Origin: a bacterium
Lineage (GTDB): Bacteria > Hydrothermota > UBA3073 > JACQXS01 > JAQTXJ01
Direction: 5' to 3'
Assembly (NCBI GenBank): GCA_028688815.1
Contig: JAQTXJ010000007.1
Location: 1 to 48,746 of the forward strand
DNA: 48,746 bases
Shown piece by piece: positions 8,058-16,921 of this stretch. The translations under genes were made by a program, and so were the position numbers. The notes below the pieces were generated by a model. It was not told the DNA's origin and ran no database searches. It was given only the letters and a program-made list of their open reading frames with translations. Positions within the stretch are counted from its first letter, which is position 1. Every line of letters begins with the position of its first letter.

Positions 8058-10661
8058 ATGCAAAAAATTCTTTTTGTTTTTATATCATTAATAACTACAA
8101 CTAACCTATTTGCAAATGCTCCCGACACCCTATGGACTTGCACTTACGGCGGCTCAGGCGAAGATTACGGATTCTCCGTCCAGCAAACTTTTGACGGGGG
8201 ATTTGTCATTGCAGGAAGAACTACTTCCTACGGCGCAGGCGATGCAGATATATGGCTGGTAAAAACAAACTCCCTTGGTAATGTAAAATGGACAAAAACC
8301 TTCGGCGGAACTGATTACGAAGTCGCATGGGAAGTTCACCAAACTTCGGATAGCGGGTATATTCTTGTCGGTACCACTTATTCCTACGGAGCAGGTGATG
8401 CAGATATATGGTTGGTAAAAACTGATACCGCAGGTAATACAAGCTGGAGCAGAACTTTTGGAGATGTCAGTTTCGACTTAGGTTATTCCGTTCAACAAAC
8501 CACGGACGGCGGATATATTCTTGTCGGATTAACCGATAACTCCGGTAAACCCGATATATGGCTCATAAAAACGGACGCGAGCGGTATCGCTCAATGGGAT
8601 ACTACCTATGGTGATTTTAATTATGATGAAGAAGCTTTTTCCGTTCAACAAACTGCTGACGGCGGGTACATTATTACCGGGGTAGTTTACGTTGGAGGTT
8701 TTGCTCAGGCGTTACTCCTGAAAATGGATTCCAACGGTAACAAAGAATGGGACAAACTTCTCGGCGGTATACAAGACGAATTCGGATATTCCGCCCAACA
8801 AACAAAAGATGGCGGGGATATCCTTGCCGGGAGTACTTCCTCCACCGGCGCGGGAGGAACTGATGCATGGCTGGTAAAAACGGATGCAAGCGGAAATATA
8901 TCCTGGAGTAAAACTTTTGGCGGAGCCAACTGGGACGGGAGTAATGGAGTCCAGCAGACTTATGACGGCGGGTACATTCTTGCCGGCAGAACCGCTTCTT
9001 TTGGAGCAGGTAATTATGATGCGTGGATGGTAAAAACCGATACTCTCGGTAATATGCAGTGGAAAAAAACTTTTGGCGGAATCAATTTCGATTATGCATG
9101 GTCTGTCCGACAGACATCCGATAGTTTATACGTAATTGTAGGCGGAACACAGTCTTCGGGTGCAGGTGGAACCGATGTCAGACTTATCAAAATGGGACGC
9201 CATAAATGGACGATTATGGTGTTTATTAACGGGGATAATGATTTGGAAGAATATGCGATAGATGATGTAAACGAAATGGAAGCTGGTATGGACAGCACTT
9301 CCGATTATAATATAGTAATAGAATTTGATAGATGCCCGGGTTGGGATAGCTCTAATGGTAACTGGACCGACACAAGAAGATATTGCATTACGCCTGATTC
9401 TATGTTGGATGATACTATTCAGTCTACTCTTGTTGAAGATTTGGGTGAGTTAAATATGGGCAACCCTGCAACTGCCATTGATTTTGCAAAATGGGGAATT
9501 AAAAACTATCCCGCAGACAGGTATATGTTTGTAATATGGGATCACGGGGATGGTTGGTATAAAAAGAAAGATAATACGGAGGTAATTAAAGGTATAAGTT
9601 TTGACAACACTAATGCCGATTTTATAGGAGTAGCTAATAATGAATATGGCGAAATTGCGGACAGTATAAGCAATTTATTGGGCAGGAAACTGGATGTCCT
9701 TGCTAATGATGCTTGCTTAATGGGAATGCAGGAAGTTGCATATGAAGTAAAGAATTCTGTGGATTATTTTATAGGCTCGGAGTATATAATTTCAGGGTAT
9801 GGATTCCCCTATAATACAATATGCGATTCACTGAATAAAAATAAAAATCTTACACCGGCGCAGTTGTCTCAGGTAATAGTGGAAAAATATAAGGATTTCT
9901 ACCAGGGGGCAAAAGCTAGCACTATTTCCGCGCTTGCGCTGGATAATAGGTTTAATCACCTCTCTTATTGTATTGACGAATTTGCAAAAAAACTTATGAC
10001 TACCGGCGGAAGATGGTATGCGGACATAATTGATATACGCCAAAACACTCTGGAATTTAAGGAAAATCCTCCTGACTTAAACTCAAGCGACTCCTGTCAT
10101 ATGGACTTGTTGGATTTTTCATCACGCATAAAAAGCGATTTAAATCTCCCCGGTTACCTAAGAGACTGGGCAGATTCCGTAAGACTTGCAATAAATGCCG
10201 TAGTTATAAAAGAAGCGCATACAAACACCGCATCCATAAACTTTGATAGCGCTCACGGCTTGGCAATATATTATCCCGTTAACTGGAATAATATAAATAA
10301 TAACTATCTAATGCTGAATTTTACGGGACAATTCGAAAACTGGTATAGGTTTATAGACGGGGATATGATTGCTTCCGAAGATAGTACGAAAATACCTCTG
10401 GTTTTTAGTCTGTTACCGCCTCTCCCCAACCCTTTTACAAAAAATACCGTTATAAAATACACAATTCCCGAAAAAAGAAAAGTATCTTTGAACTTATACG
10501 ACCTTACTGGCAGACTGGTAAAACCCTTAACAAATGAAGAACAAAAACCTGGTCTCTATACTGTTGTCCTAAACTCGCATACCCTGTCTTCCGGTATCTA
10601 TTTTGTAAAATTACAGGCAGGAACTTATGCTTCAACCCAAAAACTTATATTAACGAGGTAA
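8058..10661 (+). CDS. Secreted seven-repeat protein with clostripain (C11) peptidase domain and C-terminal sorting domain
   Basis: The start is taken at 8058, where MQKILFVFISLITTTNLFA forms a signal peptide; the ORF-track start (8004) lies in the -35 box. The 867-residue protein begins with seven repeats of about 52 residues (FGG...D...SVQQTxDGGYILAGxT...DxWLVKTDxxG), consistent with a seven-bladed beta-propeller. From about residue 385 comes a C11 clostripain-type domain, with His in VIWDHGDGW (about 493) and Cys in NDACLMGMQE (about 551) as the expected dyad. The last 80 residues (PNPFTKNTVIKY, YDLTGRLV, SGIYFVKLQ) form a sorting/anchoring domain like those of type IX secretion substrates. 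It probably cleaves proteins outside the cell after basic residues, as the family does. The next gene follows after two bases. Confidence 0.85.
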   Translation: MQKILFVFISLITTTNLFANAPDTLWTCTYGGSGEDYGFSVQQTFDGGFVIAGRTTSYGAGDADIWLVKTNSLGNVKWTKTFGGTDYEVAWEVHQTSDSGYILVGTTYSYGAGDADIWLVKTDTAGNTSWSRTFGDVSFDLGYSVQQTTDGGYILVGLTDNSGKPDIWLIKTDASGIAQWDTTYGDFNYDEEAFSVQQTADGGYIITGVVYVGGFAQALLLKMDSNGNKEWDKLLGGIQDEFGYSAQQTKDGGDILAGSTSSTGAGGTDAWLVKTDASGNISWSKTFGGANWDGSNGVQQTYDGGYILAGRTASFGAGNYDAWMVKTDTLGNMQWKKTFGGINFDYAWSVRQTSDSLYVIVGGTQSSGAGGTDVRLIKMGRHKWTIMVFINGDNDLEEYAIDDVNEMEAGMDSTSDYNIVIEFDRCPGWDSSNGNWTDTRRYCITPDSMLDDTIQSTLVEDLGELNMGNPATAIDFAKWGIKNYPADRYMFVIWDHGDGWYKKKDNTEVIKGISFDNTNADFIGVANNEYGEIADSISNLLGRKLDVLANDACLMGMQEVAYEVKNSVDYFIGSEYIISGYGFPYNTICDSLNKNKNLTPAQLSQVIVEKYKDFYQGAKASTISALALDNRFNHLSYCIDEFAKKLMTTGGRWYADIIDIRQNTLEFKENPPDLNSSDSCHMDLLDFSSRIKSDLNLPGYLRDWADSVRLAINAVVIKEAHTNTASINFDSAHGLAIYYPVNWNNINNNYLMLNFTGQFENWYRFIDGDMIASEDSTKIPLVFSLLPPLPNPFTKNTVIKYTIPEKRKVSLNLYDLTGRLVKPLTNEEQKPGLYTVVLNSHTLSSGIYFVKLQAGTYASTQKLILTR

Positions 10662-10663
10662 AA

Positions 10664-11527
10664 ATGTCATCCATATCAATTATATACTTTTCCGGCACGG
10701 GAAATACCGAATTTGTTACTAACCTTTTATCCCAAAACTTAAACAAAACATATAATGTTGATGTTTTCAAAGTGGAAGAAATTCTCAAACAAAAAGTAAA
10801 ATACGAACCCGATAAATACGACATTATCGGAATCGGATACCCCATTTACGGATTCAACGCCCCCTTGATTATATACGATTTCGCTAATTCTTTAAACACA
10901 TCCGGTAAAAAGAAGGTCTTTCTATTTTCTACCTGCGCAGGACCCACATACTTAAATGACGTCGCCTCCTATGGGTTGAAACAAAAATTAACCCGAAAAG
11001 GATATAACGTATTTTATGAAAAACAGTTCTATATGCCGCCGAATATTTTCATTAAGTATGAAGACGAAGCGAATAAACAGCTTTGTAATGCTGTTCTCCC
11101 AAAAACACAGAAAATGGCAGAAGACATTAAATTAAATAAAGAAAACGTAAGAAAAGACGGATTTATTCCAAAATTGTTTGGATGGTTGTTTCTTTTTGAA
11201 AAATGGGGATGGTGGGCACTTGGAAAAGATTTCAGAACCTTAAAATCCTGTAACCTTTGCCAGAAATGTGTCCAATCGTGTCCTCGCAGTAACATATACA
11301 TAAAGAACAATCATATTAAGTTCAAATTGAGTTGTATTGCTTGTTTTAGGTGTGTGTATGGTTGCCCGAATAAAGCAATTGCCGGCAGATTATATAATTT
11401 TGCTATCTTAAAAGATGGGTATGATATACGAAAAATAACAGAAAACAACCAGCTTAAAGGGAATTATATTACCGGCGAAACCAAAGGCTATTATAAATCC
11501 CTCATCAAATACCTTTCTGAAGACTAA
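10664..11527 (+). CDS. EFR1-type flavodoxin/4Fe-4S ferredoxin fusion
   Basis: This 287-residue cytosolic protein joins an N-terminal flavodoxin-like FMN domain (YFSGTGNTEFV, phosphate loop at residues 7-17; GIGYPIYGFNAP) to two 4Fe-4S ferredoxin motifs. These are CNLCQKCVQSCP (about residue 194) and CIACFRCVYGCP (about 222), with all eight cysteines present. Such proteins carry single electrons between cofactors, but the partner is not known. A GAGG site lies in front of the ATG, two bases after the clostripain-like gene, so the two are co-transcribed even though their cellular locations differ. Confidence 0.88.
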   Translation: MSSISIIYFSGTGNTEFVTNLLSQNLNKTYNVDVFKVEEILKQKVKYEPDKYDIIGIGYPIYGFNAPLIIYDFANSLNTSGKKKVFLFSTCAGPTYLNDVASYGLKQKLTRKGYNVFYEKQFYMPPNIFIKYEDEANKQLCNAVLPKTQKMAEDIKLNKENVRKDGFIPKLFGWLFLFEKWGWWALGKDFRTLKSCNLCQKCVQSCPRSNIYIKNNHIKFKLSCIACFRCVYGCPNKAIAGRLYNFAILKDGYDIRKITENNQLKGNYITGETKGYYKSLIKYLSED

Positions 11528-11534
11528 TTTCTCT

Positions 11535-11627
11535 TCTACCCAGCTTTCCTGTCCGCCTTTGGAGGAAGCTGAGGGTTTTTTGGGCTTTAGCCCTAAATGA
11601 AAAAAAGTGGGTTCGCTCCTACCATCT
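11535..11627 (+). repeat. Post-stop hairpin repeat, copy 1 (pair of 24466)
   Basis: Eight bases after the stop codon lies a segment beginning TCTACCCAGCTTTCC, with a matching GGAGGAAGCTG arm, then a second small hairpin GGGCTttAGCCC. Nearly the same block lies after the stop of the gene at 24448. The position suggests a terminator or 3' end processing role. Confidence 0.75.
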
Positions 11628-11775
11628 TATCCTCCGGCCTATTTCCCTTTCTCTCTATTTTTTTGATCCTCTCGAAACTATCTACAATCTCTAAACCATC
11701 TAAACTTTTTCCCCTTGACTTTTCCCATTCCCACTCTAATGATATGACATATTGCAGATTAATAAGAAAAGAAAA

Positions 11776-12561
11776 ATGAAAAATCGAATATTTAAAATTT
11801 TAGAAAAAGCAACTCCGGGCAATTTACCTGCTAAAATATTTAATATTTTTATTATAACTTTGATTATTTTAAATGTACTCGCTGTTATTCTGGGAACAGT
11901 AAAAAGTTTTTCACAGTATACAGTTGTTTTTAGAATTTTTGAGATATTTTCTGTAATAATATTTACCGTTGAGTATATCTTACGTTTATGGAGTTGTACA
12001 ACAGATGACAGATTTAAAGGGGCAGTTACAGGAAGGATTAAGTTTGCAGTTACTCCTCTATCTCTTATAGATTTAATGGCTATTTTACCATTCTACTTGC
12101 CGATGATTATTCCCATAGATTTAAGGTTCATTAGGATAGTTCGTCTATTACGTTTATTTCGTATATTTAAACTAGGACGTTATTCTGACTCTTTAAAAAC
12201 TTTTAGTAATGTTCTTAAAAGAAAAAAAGAAGAATTATTTATGAGTATTTTTATAATATTGATATTGTTAATAGTTGCTTCTAGTCTAATGTATTTTGTT
12301 GAATGCGATGCTCAACCTAAGATTTTTTCAAGCATACCAGCCGCAATGTGGTGGGGAGTAACGACATTAACTACAGTTGGCTATGGAGATATTTATCCTA
12401 TTACTCATATAGGTAAATTTATAGGAGCAATAATAGCACTTTTAGGTATTGGAATGTTCGCATTGCCGACAGGAATAATCGGTTCTGGTTTTATTGAAGA
12501 AGTTCACAAAAAACGAGAGGAAACAAGAAAATGTCCCCATTGTGGTAAAGATATTGATTAG
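11776..12561 (+). CDS. Voltage-gated potassium channel (Kv type, six membrane segments)
   Basis: This 261-residue ion channel is best started at the ATG at 11776 (MKNRIF); the track start is a TTG that lies almost on the expected transcription start. Six membrane segments can be read. S4 (RFIRIVRLLRLFRIFKLGR, about residues 114-132) carries regularly spaced arginines, so voltage sensing is likely. The selectivity filter is TTVGYGD (about residue 198). The short cytoplasmic tail ends in CPHCGKDID, one CxxC pair that could bind metal only as a multimer. It stands alone between two repeat-rich spacers. A TTGACT with a weak -10 precedes it, and no SD is evident. Confidence 0.9.
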   Translation: MKNRIFKILEKATPGNLPAKIFNIFIITLIILNVLAVILGTVKSFSQYTVVFRIFEIFSVIIFTVEYILRLWSCTTDDRFKGAVTGRIKFAVTPLSLIDLMAILPFYLPMIIPIDLRFIRIVRLLRLFRIFKLGRYSDSLKTFSNVLKRKKEELFMSIFIILILLIVASSLMYFVECDAQPKIFSSIPAAMWWGVTTLTTVGYGDIYPITHIGKFIGAIIALLGIGMFALPTGIIGSGFIEEVHKKREETRKCPHCGKDID

Positions 12562-12599
12562 CCATAAATGATTTCATTTTTCCCTCTCAAAATATTGCC

Positions 12600-12628
12600 T
12601 TGACAAATAAAAGTCATTAACTTACTTT
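12600..12628 (+). promoter_or_regulatory. Promoter of the DUF4041/GIY-YIG gene
   Basis: TTGACA (12600-12605), 17 bases, TACTTT (12623-12628). The leader would be about 47 bases. An AGGAG at 12658 lies about 20 bases from the ATG, too far for a standard ribosome site. Confidence 0.55.
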
Positions 12629-12681
12629 AATTAATAACTGTCTGTATAAGCTAACATAGGAGCAATTAAAACAACATAACA

Positions 12682-14106
12682 ATGATTATAGCGGTAATAA
12701 TATTTGTAGTCGCCATAGCGGGTATTTTAACTTTCTTGCTAATTAAGAAAGGACAATCTCTAAAACAAGTCGAGACTGACCTTGACAACTTTAAAAATAA
12801 ATACAAGGATATTATTGATATTGACGGGGTAGTAGCGGAAAAGACTAATGAACTAAAAAATATTAATCAGAACATTAACAATCAAACCGCAGACTTTAGC
12901 CGACAAAAAGAGCAATTAAATCAAGACTTTCAAAATAAACGTAACATTTACGAAAATCTTCTGAATGAAATTTCAATTCTCGAGGAAAATTTAGAGGACA
13001 TCTCTTATGGATTATACAAACCACACTTCGATTATAAGACATCGGAAGAATTTAAGCAATCCCTTGAACAAATAAGGGAAAAGCAAAAGCAGATAATCAA
13101 AGATGAACAAGCAACACATTGTCCTGTTGAATGGACTGTTGAAAATAGCAGGGTAAAAGGAAAGAAAATGATAAAAGAGAGTTCAAAGCTAATGTTAAGA
13201 GCCTTTAATGGGGAATGTGATGCGGCAACTTCTAAAGTCAGCTGGAATAACATTTCCAATATGGAAGCAAGAATTCAAAAAGCCTATGAAGCATTAAACA
13301 AATTAGGTTCTACAAATCAAATTTCAATAACAGATAACTACCTTAAATTAAAATTGGAAGAGCTTTATTTAGAATTTGAATTAGAAGAAAAAATATACCA
13401 AGAAAAGGAAGAGCAAAGAAAAATTCGCGAACAAATGCGTGAAGAAGAAAAAGCTATAAAAGAAATAGAAAAAGCACGAAAAGACGCTGAAGTCGAAGAA
13501 GAAAATTATCAAAAAGCGTTGGAGAAGGCAAAGGCTGAAATCGAAAAAGCCAAAGGGCAAGAGGTTGATAAACTTACCGAGAAGATAAAACAACTTGAAA
13601 TAAATCTTAAAAAGGCACAGGAATTAAAAAGTCGGGCTATTTCACAAGCACAACTTACAAAATCTGGACACATTTACATTATTTCTAACATTGGTTCATT
13701 TGGTGACGAAGTATACAAAATTGGAATGACCAGACGACTTGAACCTATGGACAGAATTAACGAATTAGGGGATGCTTCTGTTCCATTTGATTTTGATGTT
13801 CATGGACTAATTTACTCTGAAAATGCTCCAGAGGTAGAAAACACTTTGCATAAACGTTTAGATAATAAACGACTAAACCTTGTTAATATGAGAGCAGAGT
13901 TTTTTAAGACATCCATAGATGAAATCGAACAAATAGTAAAAGAAATGAACCTAACGGTTCAGCTAACAAAACTTGCAGAAGCACGTGAATACCGAGAAAC
14001 AATTTCAATCAGAGAAGCAAAGAAACAACAAATAGATGGACAGATAGAACATAATAAAACACCGATTGAAGAAAAACTTGAAAAGTTTCCAACATCACTT
14101 GATTGA
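12682..14106 (+). CDS. Membrane-anchored DUF4041 protein with T5orf172 (GIY-YIG-like) domain
   Basis: The 474-residue protein starts with one membrane segment (residues 1-22), followed by a coiled coil (about 28-105). A DUF4041-like region comes next (about 110-225, with CPVEWTVENSRVKGKKMIKES), then a highly charged Glu/Lys coiled coil (about 230-325) and a T5orf172 domain (about 330-420: GHIYIISN, YKIGMTRR, then VENTLHKRL). T5orf172 belongs to the GIY-YIG nuclease superfamily, and the GIY-like residues, the Arg and the Glu are present. Relatives are common on phages and in accessory islands, but the function is not established. The frame is closed upstream by a stop at 12667, so the ATG is firm. 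Confidence 0.75.
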   Translation: MIIAVIIFVVAIAGILTFLLIKKGQSLKQVETDLDNFKNKYKDIIDIDGVVAEKTNELKNINQNINNQTADFSRQKEQLNQDFQNKRNIYENLLNEISILEENLEDISYGLYKPHFDYKTSEEFKQSLEQIREKQKQIIKDEQATHCPVEWTVENSRVKGKKMIKESSKLMLRAFNGECDAATSKVSWNNISNMEARIQKAYEALNKLGSTNQISITDNYLKLKLEELYLEFELEEKIYQEKEEQRKIREQMREEEKAIKEIEKARKDAEVEEENYQKALEKAKAEIEKAKGQEVDKLTEKIKQLEINLKKAQELKSRAISQAQLTKSGHIYIISNIGSFGDEVYKIGMTRRLEPMDRINELGDASVPFDFDVHGLIYSENAPEVENTLHKRLDNKRLNLVNMRAEFFKTSIDEIEQIVKEMNLTVQLTKLAEAREYRETISIREAKKQQIDGQIEHNKTPIEEKLEKFPTSLD

Positions 14107-14251
14107 CAAAATATTGTATTTCCCTGTCCTGTTTATCTGCGAATATCTGCGTCCAAGAATTTTTTGTCTTCTAATCTTTTCTTAGCGTCTTTGCGACTTA
14201 GCGTGAGAAATTATCTGTTTTTTATTGTTTTTAATCTCTTAAATTCTTAGC

Positions 14252-14373
14252 AAGCCCTTTCCAGCTACGCTGGATTACTTACAATCCCTTATGCTAATTA
14301 GGGAAAAGATTGTTGAGCATTGGCGAAATCCCGTCTAGGCTGGATTGTCCGGAATTTTTTGCCGGAGGGATTT
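14252..14373 (+). repeat. Composite hairpin repeat, long nested form
   Basis: AAGCCCTT, then the hairpin TCCAGCtacGCTGGA, then AATCCCTTATGCTAATTAGGG, then about 40 bases not found in the other copies, then GTCCGGAATTTTTTGCCGG and AGGGATTT. Apart from that extra block it matches the interior of the copy at 23521 almost base for base. Confidence 0.8.
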
Positions 14374-14376
14374 CTT

Positions 14377-14447
14377 AGAAACTCTTAGGCGTTAGCCTTA
14401 GAGTTTTTTATCCCGTAGCGAAGCGTTGGATATCCCGCAAAGCGGGG
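14377..14447 (+). repeat. Composite hairpin repeat (AGAAACTCT arm)
   Basis: The variable stem AGAAACTCT...AGAGTTTTT (one G-T wobble) encloses a small AGGC-GCCT hairpin. It is followed by TTATCC and a divergent tail ending CCCGCaaaGCGGG. Confidence 0.65.
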
Positions 14448-14565
14448 CTTTCAATCCCTGTTAAAATGAATCTGTTTTTGTTGTATCTTTATCCGTGTGC
14501 ATCCGTGTCTTTTATCCGTGGCTAATATCTATATTCTGTTCTCTGGTCTTATCGTTCCCTTATTT

Positions 14566-15552
14566 TCAACTTTTCTTCTTAATAGTTATTATCTTTATAT
14601 CCCCGTTACTATTTTGTATTTTCAATTCCTTATCGGGCTTTCCTATAACAGCGCTTATTTCTTTCCCGTTATCGCTTTTCGTTACGTTTTTTAAATCAGT
14701 CTTAATGTCCCCTCTGGAAGTATAAGCGCTAATCCTTAAATCCTTTGTATCGCGTATATCTGTTTCTATGTCGCCATTGGATAATCTTATTTCCCCACCC
14801 TGTAGGTTATTTAATACAACTTTTATATCACCGTTTGTTCCGGAAAAATTAATTAAACTGCTGTCAATATCTCCAACTATGTCTCCGTTTGTATTGGATA
14901 AGGAAATCTTGCCTCGTATATGTGTAAAACCTATATCACCGTTTGTACTTGAAAAATCTGCATCGTTATCTTCAACTTTTGCGCGAATATCTCCATTTGT
15001 AGTTGCAATATTAAGGTTAGAGGTTAAGTTCGCATTTACTTCGCCCGATGTAGAGCTTATTGAAACATTTTTTAGACCTTTTGGAACCATAATAGTAAAT
15101 TCTGTTTCAAAGTAAAAATCATCTTTCCCTAATTCAAAAGTTTTTGCTAATTCTCCCTGAGGCAAGACTTTAATATCCAAAGCGCTATCGTTTTTTTCAT
15201 AACTTATAACTTGAGGATAATTGTTTATTTCTATTTTCTTTTTTGAATTTGTTCGTAACACTTCTTTAATTCTTATATTAATTTCTTTATCTGTGCTCTC
15301 TTTTATTGTAATATTTCCGTTACAATTTTGAATAGTAAATTCGAAACTTCCCGGGACTTCTACCTTGAAAGATTGTTGTTTTGGTAAATAAGAATAGTTA
15401 TTGTGAAATTCAAATTCCTTTAAAAGCGTAAAACCTTTCAAATTTTTATTCTTAATATTTATATTTACGATTTCGCACTGCTCTCTTGCTCCCATAAGCA
15501 CAAGTAACGAAATTCCTATCAAACTAAAACTACAAATACTATGTCTATCCAT
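14566..15552 (-). CDS. Exported DUF4097 beta-strand repeat protein
   Basis: The 328-residue protein has an N-terminal signal (ICSFSLIGISLLVLMGAREQC) and a GGAGGGGAG ribosome site. From about residue 165 the sequence is a right-handed beta-helix-like run of NGDI repeats (TTNGDIRAKV, STNGDIGF, NTNGDIVGD, GTNGDIKVV, SNGDIETDI, NSNGDIKII) typical of DUF4097 putative adhesins. In Firmicutes, DUF4097 proteins such as LiaX sense envelope damage. Here it is the last gene of a run with an exported small protein and a GntR-controlled ABC transporter, which fits an envelope role. That role is inferred. Confidence 0.8.
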   Translation of the reverse strand: MDRHSICSFSLIGISLLVLMGAREQCEIVNINIKNKNLKGFTLLKEFEFHNNYSYLPKQQSFKVEVPGSFEFTIQNCNGNITIKESTDKEINIRIKEVLRTNSKKKIEINNYPQVISYEKNDSALDIKVLPQGELAKTFELGKDDFYFETEFTIMVPKGLKNVSISSTSGEVNANLTSNLNIATTNGDIRAKVEDNDADFSSTNGDIGFTHIRGKISLSNTNGDIVGDIDSSLINFSGTNGDIKVVLNNLQGGEIRLSNGDIETDIRDTKDLRISAYTSRGDIKTDLKNVTKSDNGKEISAVIGKPDKELKIQNSNGDIKIITIKKKS

Positions 15553-15670
15553 CTCCCCTCCTCCCTATATTTCAACTCTTATTTTTTCTGTTTTTCTTAT
15601 AATCCTGTTAATCCTGTCTTATTCCTCTGCGATCTCTGCGTTTTTTTGTTCTGTGGTAATCTTCTATACT

Positions 15671-16066
15671 TTATCTTCTACCACCTCTTATCCCACCGCA
15701 AAGTAATCCGCTCACTCCAATCATAAACCCAAAATCATACCCGCGTCCGGTGTTGTTAACTTCGTATATCGTAACATTAGAATTAAACAAACTGATAATA
15801 TACGTTACAATAATGATTATCCCATGCCATAACCCTGCCCAAAAACCTGCAGGTTTTGCCCCTGGTAATTTGTATTTTGAGTTTGGGCCTGCTACTGAAA
15901 GTTTATTCGCCATTTTTTCCTCCGTTGCTTTTACGCTGCCCTGCGTTTTTGTCACATAACTTGAATCCTGAGCTTGAGTATTCAATTCACAATACCCTCT
16001 GCTCCCCATAAGCGAAACCAACAAAACTCCCGCCAAAACAAACCCCAAAATCCTCTCTTTTCCCAT
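15671..16066 (-). CDS. Small exported membrane protein of unknown function
   Basis: I do not recognise this 131-residue protein. It has a strong GGGGGGAG site before the ATG and a signal sequence MGKERILGFVLAGVLLVSLMGSRGYC. That signal resembles the next gene's (LMGxRxxCE at the same place). One membrane segment follows (about residues 77-95, GIIIIVTYIISLF), and the tail is glycine-rich (GLLCGGIRGGRR). The middle is polar (QDSSYVTKTQGSVKATEEK). It sits between the ABC permease and the DUF4097 gene on the same strand. A role beside the DUF4097 protein is a guess from context. Confidence 0.65.
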   Translation of the reverse strand: MGKERILGFVLAGVLLVSLMGSRGYCELNTQAQDSSYVTKTQGSVKATEEKMANKLSVAGPNSKYKLPGAKPAGFWAGLWHGIIIIVTYIISLFNSNVTIYEVNNTGRGYDFGFMIGVSGLLCGGIRGGRR

Positions 16067-16156
16067 CTCCCCCCCTCTCTCCTGATTCTAAAATCTTTTA
16101 CAATTAATTACTAATAGTTACTACTAATTACTATAAGTTACTATTTTTTATCCGAA

Positions 16157-16921
16157 CTACCCCTCTTCACCCTTCTCAAGCAATAAACAATCCCCTATAA
16201 AGATTAAAACCGCAAACAAAAACCATGTTGCTAACCCGGGTAAAAAGTTCTCCGAAGTAGCAGTTTTTATCGTTAATAAATCTGGCGGCATAGGGACTCC
16301 TTGGAAAACTTGTCCCGACATCGATGTCGTAAACGTCGCTTCGGGTAAAAAACTAAATATCTTCCACCCTAATGGAAGAAGATAGTTAAAAAATCCAATA
16401 AACAAAACTATTGCAACAAAAGAAGCAATAAGTTTTCGAAACCTCATAAAACAATTTGAAGTTATTCGCGGGAACACTTCTATGAACATACTCGGAATCC
16501 CAACGAATAAATAAATTAACCATATTTTTACAACACCTGTTGATTTAATCCATACAGATTCTCCCCACTGCCCCTTTGCAATAAGGTAAACCGTAAAAAA
16601 TGCAATAAAAGAAAAAACAATAAAAACAATGCTGTGCACGGCAAACTTTGCCAGAAGAATATGCCATCCCCGAACAGGAAGAGAAAATAAAAATTGCGAA
16701 GTATGAAGCTTCCACTCGTTCACAAGAGAATGACTTGCGCTGAATATAACCGCAAAAAATATTACAACGATAAAAATCATACTCAAAGCAAAACATTGCC
16801 ATAAATAATGCTTGTAGAGCGACAAGAATAAGAGTTCCAGAATTACAAACCCCGGAAAAATATACATAAACCACGCCTTCTCTTGCTTTAACTCCTTTAG
16901 GAATAGAGATTTGAATTTCAT
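16157..16921 (-). CDS. ABC-2 type transporter permease
   Basis: The 254-residue protein has about six membrane segments (near residues 15-35, 42-64, 98-122, 137-150, 175-195 and 225-245). It carries the usual ABC-2 opening with a charged N-terminus (MKFKSLFLKELKQEKAWF). Its ATG overlaps the ATPase stop by four bases, and an AGGAGG site lies inside the ATPase end. It forms the membrane half of a GntR-controlled exporter like the Bacillus YtrBCD system. The substrate is not readable from sequence. Confidence 0.82.
   Translation of the reverse strand: MKFKSLFLKELKQEKAWFMYIFPGFVILELLFLSLYKHYLWQCFALSMIFIVVIFFAVIFSASHSLVNEWKLHTSQFLFSLPVRGWHILLAKFAVHSIVFIVFSFIAFFTVYLIAKGQWGESVWIKSTGVVKIWLIYLFVGIPSMFIEVFPRITSNCFMRFRKLIASFVAIVLFIGFFNYLLPLGWKIFSFLPEATFTTSMSGQVFQGVPMPPDLLTIKTATSENFLPGLATWFLFAVLIFIGDCLLLEKGEEG

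Larger units (their letters stand above)
14107..14565. other. Repeat-filled spacer between convergent genes
   Basis: It contains word-like low-complexity DNA (about 14126-14230 and 14464-14540, with TCTGCGTCC, GCGTCTTTGCG and ATCCGTG words). Between these lie two composite hairpin repeats listed separately. ORFs at 14495 and 14497 read through this DNA and are not credible. Confidence 0.7.

Noticed and set aside
14495-14725. ORFs of 76 and 65 residues on the + strand
   Set aside because: They run through repeat DNA into the antisense of the DUF4097 gene.
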